From positions 54,418,622-54,482,621 of the forward strand of contig OZ024734.1 in assembly GCA_964016875.1 (NCBI GenBank): a stretch of 64,000 nucleotides of DNA. The letters are read 5' to 3'. Position numbers and translations under genes: made by a program. Positions 57,525-64,000 of this stretch are shown here, in pieces. Position 1 is the stretch's first letter. Every line of letters starts with the position of its first letter. The notes beneath the pieces were generated by a model that did no database searches, had not been told where the DNA came from, and worked only from the letters and a program-made list of their open reading frames with translations. This DNA is from Fallopia convolvulus. Its lineage: Eukaryota > Streptophyta > Magnoliopsida > Caryophyllales > Polygonaceae.

Positions 57525-58703
57525 TTCTATCCAAATTTAACTGAAGATCACTTTGTTGGAACTAAATCTTTCTCTCAGGCGAAAATTACCAAAAAATAAC
57601 TTTTAATAGTTTTTATTCTAATTTTTATTAGATCATAATTTATATGCATCGAATATGCATTGAGATATGATTTTATCAAAAAAATTGGATAATATGTTTT
57701 CAGTTTAATTTTCCTTATTTATAGTTATTTACTTTATCTATGAATCTATAATTGTTTATTCTTGGTTGAGAAAGAAAAAACTTATTTTATTTGATCTATA
57801 TTCTCCAAATAAAAGATTTGGTCAAAGAATTGATTTGTTCGTATATATTCCTTAAATATTCCTATAAGATTATATTTAAATATTATCCATTCCTTAAATA
57901 GTTATTAAAGATGTTATTCATAATTTTTGATAAACACATCGGATACAAATTTTTTGATTCCTTATATATTCCTTTAAGATTATCCATTTCTTAGAGTTTT
58001 TCAGTATTAGGATTTAATATTTTGGTTTCTATTATTTTAATTTTTGTTAAAAAATAGATAGCTTAAATATTATATTTTTATATAAAATATATAATATATG
58101 TTGGTGAAAATAATATTAAATTAAACTAAAAAAGATAATACCAAACTAAAATCATGAATTTCCAAACTACAAAATTATGGATTAAATATAAAAAAATCTT
58201 AAACAAAAATATATAAAAAAAGTATAATGCATAAATGAAGAAAATATTACCAAACTAAAATATAGAAAATAATTTTTTAATAACATCTTATAAATAATGG
58301 AGATTTTTGGTTAATATTAAATAAACTATAATCATCCAGTATGATATTGACAACTAATTTTATTTTAAATTAAAGATGATACATAAGTTATAATTATTTT
58401 TTTAATTTATAAATTCTTTAATTACCCTATTTCAAAATACCACTATTTTGAATTATAAATTTTAAAATTACGATCAAATCGGTAAAAAACGAAATAATCA
58501 CAATATCAAACTTGAGATTATAATTGCAAGTTCTCTTTCTTCAAACCTACACATATTCATATGTACTTTATTTCATTTTGAACCAAGTTTTCATCCATTA
58601 AGTTTTTTATTATTAATCCCCTACACAAAAAATTCACATTATTTTTTGTAATTTCCTTTGTTCATGTTAATATTTTGTAATAATTAATGTCAATTCATTT
58701 TAA
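57525..58703. other. Intergenic, very AT-rich
   Basis: No ORF or repeat unit that I can support over 1.2 kb. Confidence 0.4.
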
Positions 58704-59810
58704 TCTACTATGGAGTATATAATATTAAAGTTGTAACATATTATGCCACATGGTGAATTCACATTCCACCTCACTTATAACCTGCCACGTCATCTAACGA
58801 TATTTTATTTAAAACCAAATATTACAACAAAAAGTTATAAAATAAGAAAATGTTATATAATTTTCCATTTATTACGCAAGATATCCATTTGATTTGTATA
58901 ATATTTGGAAAGATAATTGGCTATATTAATATACTTATTTCAACTATTTTTTAAATTATATCATTTAAGTGTAATCTTTTTATTGGATATTTGTAACAAA
59001 GAAACGTGACAAACATAAATGCCAATAACTAAGGGGTAATAAATAGCAAAATATTATAAATGTGACTAATTTCTTATGTCATATATAACCTTTGTTATAT
59101 CTATAAGAGATATGTAATCTAATTAAGCTAGATATTGATTGGTTGTATAAATAAAACATATAGTTTTTATTATCATGTTGCATTAAAACCACGCGTCTTT
59201 TTAATATATTCAAATATATGTATGAATAAGTCATTGTGTCTTCATCACATGTATGTTTTGGGTAAGAAATAAGGCCATCAAATTAAGTCTCATTTTCATC
59301 ACATGTCGTTCCCACGTTAATCCACCTAATTTTTGTCACATATCACGGGCAAGAGATAAGGACGCCACATTAAGTCGCCTCATTTTTTCCATGTGTCGTT
59401 GTCATGTTAATTCATCTCATTTTTTGTCACATGTATCGGGTAAGAAATAAGGTCACCACATTAAGTCATTTCATTTTTCATGTCGCTCCTCCTTAAATCA
59501 CCTCATTTAAAATATTGGACCTTGCGTTAATTATAAAATTGATAAAATTAATTACTTTAATTAAATAAAATTTACATTCAAATCTTTTATCAAATTTTGT
59601 TAAAAGTTGGTTGATCATTATATTCAATTTGTAGATAATACTTAATTCCTTTTTGTATTTAATATTAGTATAGTATATGTAAAAGGACATTTTATTTTGT
59701 ATATTTTGTCTATTAATATTACTATACAATTAATAAATATGCAAAATAATACATTTTCGATATAAAATTCAAGTAAAATTGTTATAAGATCCGCGCATGG
59801 CGCGGATCTT
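58704..59810 (+). mobile_element. Non-autonomous Helitron, 3' terminus partly deleted
   Basis: The 5' terminus A|TCTACTATGGAGTATATAA begins at 58704. The 3' side ends with a perfect 10-bp-stem hairpin (AAGATCCGCG, loop CATGG, CGCGGATCTT) at 59786-59810. The CTAG end and about 50 bp of flank, present after the same hairpin at 61277 and 62791, are missing here. No coding capacity. Confidence 0.75.
59245..59490. repeat. Degenerate minisatellite inside the Helitron
   Basis: Three imperfect copies with a period of about 90 bp, each with a GGGTAAGAAATAAGG-type core followed by CACATTAAGTC and CTCATTTTT. Confidence 0.65.
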
Positions 59811-59910
59811 AAAAAAATCCACTAAACACGTACAATATCCGGAGTGGCGGTAAATACAACACAAAAAGAGTAAATTGAAAAACATGCCTATATGAATTTA
59901 TAAGGCCCAT

Positions 59911-60209
59911 TTATGTTCTTGCATAGATGATGGCGCTCCGAACTGTCCAAATACTTGCTTGATCATGTGTTAGGCCAGGAGGACAATTCTGGCGAATATG
60001 AGCTACAATCTAAAAAATGAGAAAGTTGATCAATATAAAATCTGAAAAACCATACATCTAACAACTATGCAAAAATAAATGAATATTACCCCTCCATCAA
60101 GCCTCCGAATGAGAGCCCCGACACCGCACGGAGATGCTGGATTTGCAGCCAATACAAGACCATAGTAGTCAACGATAAATTCTTGTTGTGGTGCCACTGG
60201 TTGAGCCAT
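59911..60209 (-). CDS. Short RNase H-like paralogue, array unit 1
   Basis: Exon 1 60209-60090 (40 codons: MAQPVAPQQEFIVDYYGLV, then AANPASPCGVGALIRRLDGG), an 80-bp GT-AG intron, and exon 2 60009-59911 (IVAHIRQNCPPGLTHDQAS, then RSAIIYART-stop). 72 residues. Homologous to exons 1-2 of the gene at 28139-29357, with the intron at the same place (after G-G/E). Exon 2 ends early: the helix after the NCPPG region is cut at YART and joins the 3' flank, so the later RNase H segments are missing. The first Asp and the G-x-G segment persist; a nuclease is not possible. It may be a truncated pseudogene or a small protein. Confidence 0.5.
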
Positions 60210-60265
60210 GGTGGGTGAATTTTTTTTGGTCGAAATGGTGGGTGAATAAAATGAAGGTTGAGGAT

Positions 60266-60685
60266 TAGAGCTGTCAAAAGCTGACCCGACCCAAACCGCC
60301 CGAAAATTTTAGGGTCAAGACCCGAAAATTTGAACCCGAAACCCAAAATAAACCGAACCCGATAGACCCGAAACCCGTTGGGTTCAAACCCGAAACCCGT
60401 TGTGTGACCCGATTTTTTATATTTTTAGAATATAAATAATATATTTTGCAAATTATAATATATTTTATTACTAAAATATATAAAAATAATAGATTATTAT
60501 AAATAATATTTTAATAATTGTAAAAAATTCGATTTTCTTGACCTGTTAGGTCGACCCGACCCGCCCGAAAACCCGCAATCACCCGACTCGATTTGACCGA
60601 TGACTTGTTACGACCTGAACCCGACTCAACCCAAACCCGAATAACCGGACCCGAACCGACCTGACCGACCCGTTTGACAACTCTA
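60266..60685. mobile_element. hAT MITE, array unit 1
   Basis: 420 bp. Ends TAGAGCTGTCAAA and TTTGACAACTCTA, flanked by a perfect 8-bp target duplication TTGAGGAT (60258-60265, 60686-60693). CCCGACCCG-rich ends and an AT-rich centre. It lies between the TATA box and the ATG of the adjacent gene. Confidence 0.9.
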
Positions 60686-60698
60686 TTGAGGATACATG

Positions 60699-60706
60699 TT
60701 TATATA
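60699..60706 (-). promoter_or_regulatory. Putative TATA box, displaced by the MITE (unit 1)
   Basis: Minus-strand CTATATAAAC. Removing the 420-bp MITE and one 8-bp duplication would leave it about 62 bp from ATG 60209, the same spacing as in the paralogues at 27.6 and 29.4 kb. Confidence 0.5.
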
Positions 60707-61047
60707 GAGAGAGCGAAATTAATATTTTTTTTCTTCTGAACTGCACAACTAGTAAACAAGACTTGGACCATGTAATGCTACATTAGCCCATTATGTATCA
60801 ATCAGTCCACTTGTGAATGGCCTAATACTAGTCTGATAGAACTATGTAGAACAGTAACTGTTGGCATTATATATTTATGAGTGTACAACAGTATTCAGTG
60901 GGGGAAGTAATACAAATTGGCTCTTTGCTACTATCAATCCTAAAACCAAGACATTACCTATGGCCTAAACTAATTTAAACTTATTTTAGAATACTAAATG
61001 TGCGTTCACAAGTGGGCTGATCATTATATTCAATTTAAACTTATTTT
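60707..61047. other. Unit 1 right part, no gene
   Basis: 5' flank of the short gene up to the next unit. It ends with TGATCATTATATTCAATTT, a word repeated about 55 bp later at the start of the Helitron piece, marking the unit junction. Confidence 0.5.
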
Positions 61048-61277
61048 ATCAAATTTTGTTAAAAGTTGGTTGATCATTATATTCAATTTGTAGGTAATAC
61101 TTAATTCCTTTTTGTATTTAATATTAGTATAGTATATGTAAAAGAACATTTTATTTTGTACATTTTGTCTATTAATATTACTATACAATTAATAAATATG
61201 CAAAATAATACATTTTCGATATAAAATTCAAGTAAAATTGTTATAAGATCCGCGCATGGCGCGGGTCCTTACACTAG
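61048..61277 (+). mobile_element. Helitron 3' terminal fragment, unit 2
   Basis: About 230 bp matching 59590-59810 of the Helitron, ending with the hairpin (61245-61270, stem slightly imperfect), then TACA and CTAG at 61274-61277, followed by T. No 5' terminus is present in the unit. Confidence 0.8.
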
Positions 61278-61422
61278 TTAACTTTAAAAATATTTTATGA
61301 CTGGTCATAAAAATAAAATATAAAAAAAATCCACTAAACACGCACAATATCCGCAGTGGCGGTAAATACAACACAAACAGAGTAAATTGAAAAACATGCC
61401 TATATGAATTTATAAGGCCCAT

Positions 61423-61721
61423 TTATGTTCTTGCATAGATGATGGCGCTCCCAACTGTCCAAATACTTGCTTGATCATGTGTTAGGCCAGGAGGACAATT
61501 CTGGCAAATATGAGCTACAATCTAAAAAATGAGAAAGTTGATCAATATAAAATCTGAAAAACCATACATCTAACAACTATGCAAAAATAAATGAATATTA
61601 CCCCTCCATCAAGCCTCCGAATGAGAGCCCCGACACCGCACGGAGATGCTGGATTTGCAGCCAATACAAGACCATAGTAGTCAACGATAAATTCTTGTTG
61701 TGGTGCCACTGGTTGAGCCAT
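61423..61721 (-). CDS. Short RNase H-like paralogue, array unit 2
   Basis: Same two-exon structure as unit 1: 61721-61602 and 61521-61423, intron 80 bp, 72 residues. It differs by two coding changes in exon 2 (Arg to Cys in the AHI-x-Q segment and Arg to Gly before SAII). Frame and splice sites are intact. Confidence 0.5.
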
Positions 61722-61777
61722 GGTGGGTGAATTTTTTTTGGTCGAAATGGTGGGTGAATAAAATGAAGGTTGAGGAT

Positions 61778-62198
61778 TAGAGCTGTCAAAAGCTGACCCG
61801 ACTCAAACCGCCCGAAAATTTTAGGGTCAAGACCCGAAAATTTGAACCCGAAACCCAAAATAAACCGAACCCGATAGACCCGAAACCCGTTGGGTTCAAA
61901 CCCGAAACCCGTTGGGTTGACCCGATTTTTTATATTTTTAGAATATAAATAATATATTTTGCAAATTATAATATATTTTATTATTAAAATATATAAAAAT
62001 AATAGATTATTATAAATAATATTTTAATAATTGTAAAAAATTCGATTTTCTTGACCTGTTAGGTCGACCCGACCCGCCCGAAAACCCGCAATCACCCGAC
62101 TCGATTTGTCCGATGACTTGTTACGACCTGAACCCGACTCAACCCAAACCCGAATAGCCGGACCCGAACCGACCTGACCGACCCGTTTGACAACTCTA
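61778..62198. mobile_element. hAT MITE, array unit 2
   Basis: Same position and ends as in unit 1, with the TTGAGGAT duplication on both sides. It was inherited through array amplification rather than inserted again. Confidence 0.88.
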
Positions 62199-62561
62199 TT
62201 GAGGATACATGTTTATATAGAGAGAGCGAAATTAATATTTTTTTTTCTTCTGAACTGCACAACTAGTAATCAAGACTTGTACCATGTAATTCTACATTAG
62301 CCCATTATGTATCAATCAGCCCACTTGTGAATGGCCTAATACTAGTCTGATAGAACTATGTAGAACAGTAACTGTTGGCATTATATATTTATGAGTGTAC
62401 AACAGTATTCAGTGGGGGAAGTAATACAAATTGGCTCTTTGCTACTATCAATCCTAAAACCAAGACATTGCCTATGGCCTAAACTAATTTAAACTTATTT
62501 TAGAATACTAAATGTGCGTTCACAAGTGGGCTGATCATTATATTCAATTTAAACTTATTTT

Positions 62562-62791
62562 ATCAAATTTTGTTAAAAGTTGGTTGATCATTATATTCAA
62601 TTTGTAGGTAATACTTAATTCCTTTTTGTATTTAATATTAGTATAGTATATGTAAAAGGACATTTTATTTTGTACATTTTGTCTATTAATATTACTATAC
62701 AATTAATAAATATGCAAAATAATACATTTTCGATATAAAATTCAAGTAAAATTGTTATAAGATCCGCGCATGGCGCGGGTACTTACACTAG
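62562..62791 (+). mobile_element. Helitron 3' terminal fragment, unit 3
   Basis: As in unit 2, with CTAG at 62788-62791. The hairpin's right arm reads CGCGGGTACTT, one change from unit 2. Confidence 0.8.
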
Positions 62792-62934
62792 TTAACTTTA
62801 AAAATATTTTATGACTGGTCATGAAAATAAAATAAAAAAAATCCACTAAACACGTACAATATCCGAAGTGGCGGTAAATACAACACAAACAGAGTAAATT
62901 GAAAAACATGCCTATATGAATTTATAAGGCCCAT

Positions 62935-63233
62935 TTATGTTCTTGCATAGATGATAGCGCTCCGAACTGTCCAAATGCTTGCTTGATCATGTGTTAGGCC
63001 AGGAGGACAATTCTGGCGAATATGAGCTACAATCTAAAAAATGAGAAAGTTGATCAATATAAAATCTGAAAAACCATACATCTAACAACTATGCAAAAAT
63101 AAATGAATATTACCCCTCCATCAAGCCTCCGAATGAGAGCCCCGACACCGCACGGAGATGCTGGATTTGCAGCCAATACAAGACCATAGTAGTCAACGAT
63201 AAATTCTTGTTGTGGTGCCACTGGTTGAGCCAT
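62935..63233 (-). CDS. Short RNase H-like paralogue, array unit 3
   Basis: Exons 63233-63114 and 63033-62935, GT-AG intron, 72 residues, open. Exon 2 differs from unit 1 only at isolated sites. Confidence 0.5.
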
Positions 63234-63289
63234 GGTGGGTGAATTTTCTTTGGTCGAAATGGTGGGTGAATAAAATGAAGGTTGAGGAT

Positions 63290-63710
63290 TAGAGCTGTCA
63301 AAAGCTGACCCGACCCAAACCGCCCGAAAATTTTAGGGTCAAGACCCGAAAATTTGAACCCGAAACCCAAAATAAACTGAACCCGATAGACCCGAAACCC
63401 GTTGGGTTCAAACCCGAAACCCGTTGGGTTGACCCGATTTTTTATATTTTTAGAATATAAATAATATATTTTGCAAATTATAATATATTTTATTATTAAA
63501 ATATACAAAAATAATAGATTATTATAAATAATATTTTAATAATTGTAAAAAATTCGATTTTCTTGACCTGTTAGGTCGACCCGACCCGCCCGAAAACCCG
63601 CAATCACCCGACTCGATTTGACCGATGACTTGTTACGACCTGAACCCGACTCAACCCAAACCCGAATAACCGGACCTGAACCGACCTGACCGACCCGTTT
63701 GACAACTCTA
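63290..63710. mobile_element. hAT MITE, array unit 3
   Basis: Identical placement and TTGAGGAT flanks as in units 1 and 2. The unit continues to the end of the window. Confidence 0.88.
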
Positions 63711-64000
63711 TTGAGGATACATGTTTATATAGAGAGAGCGAAATTAATATTTTTTTTCTTCTGAACTGCACAACTAGTAACCAAGACTTGTACCATGTAA
63801 TGCTACATTAGCCCATTATGTATCAATCAGCCCACTTGTGAATGGCCTAATACTAGTCTGATAGAACTATGTAGAACAGTAACTGTTGGCATTATATATT
63901 TATGAGTGTACAACAGTATTCAGTGGGGGAAGTAATACAAATTGGCTCTTTGCTACTATCAATCCTAAAACCAAGACATTGCCTATGGCCTAAACTAATT

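Larger units (their letters stand above)
59588..64000. repeat. Tandem array of about 1.51-kb composite units
   Basis: At least three head-to-tail units: 59588-61047, 61048-62561 and 62562 onward past the window edge. Start codons at 60209, 61721 and 63233 are exactly 1512 bp apart. Units are near-identical by eye; unit 1 is shorter because of the deletion at the Helitron end. Each unit holds a Helitron 3' terminal piece, a two-exon RNase H-like gene (minus strand), and a hAT MITE. Confidence 0.93.

Noticed and set aside
1..64000. CRISPR arrays, operons, rRNA genes
   Set aside because: No regularly spaced short repeats with unique spacers, no bacterial gene organisation, and no rRNA-like segments were seen; the tandem repeats found are 1.5-1.8 kb units or minisatellites.

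Overview
The window is a stretch of eudicot plant nuclear DNA. The evidence is an R2R3-MYB gene of the MIXTA/MYB106-MYB16 type with plant-type introns, Sirevirus and Tnt1-type Copia elements, Gypsy elements with plant initiator-tRNA-Met primer sites, Helitron ends with the CTAG/hairpin signature, hAT and Mutator MITEs with the pan-angiosperm 'RDPNP-like' CCCGACCCG composition, and AT-rich spacers. The species cannot be named from the sequence. No bacterial, organellar or viral genome is present, and there is no CRISPR array.

Layout. 1-5.6 kb: AT-rich spacer with a truncated hAT MITE, a LINE 3' relic, a solo Copia LTR (2852-3837) and a compact LTR element (4071-5578, TSD CAAGA) whose only clear ORF is an RRM domain. 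5.6-10.6 kb: the one well-supported conventional gene, a three-exon MIXTA-like MYB on the minus strand (6629-8182), then a SINE with a 16-bp target duplication and a Copia relic. 10.6-18.7 kb: a complete-looking but dead Sirevirus-like Copia element (10589-18678, TSD ATTCT, nearly identical 906-bp LTRs). 18.7-25.7 kb: RNase H-type LINE relics, a Mutator-type MITE, an 822-bp hAT element inside a LINE relic, and a Helitron.

25.7-29.9 kb: a tandem duplication (period about 1.81 kb) of a small multi-exon gene encoding a degenerate RNase H-fold protein. One copy keeps all its splice sites. Its twin has lost the intron-1 donor and acceptor and carries a stop in exon 3. 30-32.7 kb: a 2.67-kb solo Gypsy LTR (TSD TTATA). 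33.8-35.2 kb: an F-box pseudogene split by a 192-bp MITE with a perfect 10-bp TSD. 35.4-40.8 kb: a degenerate Tnt1-like Copia element.

41.2-57.5 kb: one Gypsy insertion (X) with roughly 4-kb LTRs and matching ATATT target duplications 16 kb apart. Its 5' LTR holds a separate 1527-bp solo LTR, whose exact empty site survives in the 3' LTR. Its interior is interrupted by a second Gypsy (Y) that begins and ends inside its own LTR. 58.7-64 kb: a Helitron, then at least three near-identical 1.51-kb tandem units running off the window. Each unit carries a Helitron 3' end, a two-exon 72-codon paralogue of the 26-29 kb gene, and a hAT MITE between its TATA box and start codon.

The genes do not form a pathway. 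The MYB is an ordinary epidermal-cell regulator. The main novelty candidates are the RNase H-like family (26-30 kb and the 60-64 kb array) and the RRM-bearing LTR element. All calls are by eye; identity statements are visual and no database search was run.
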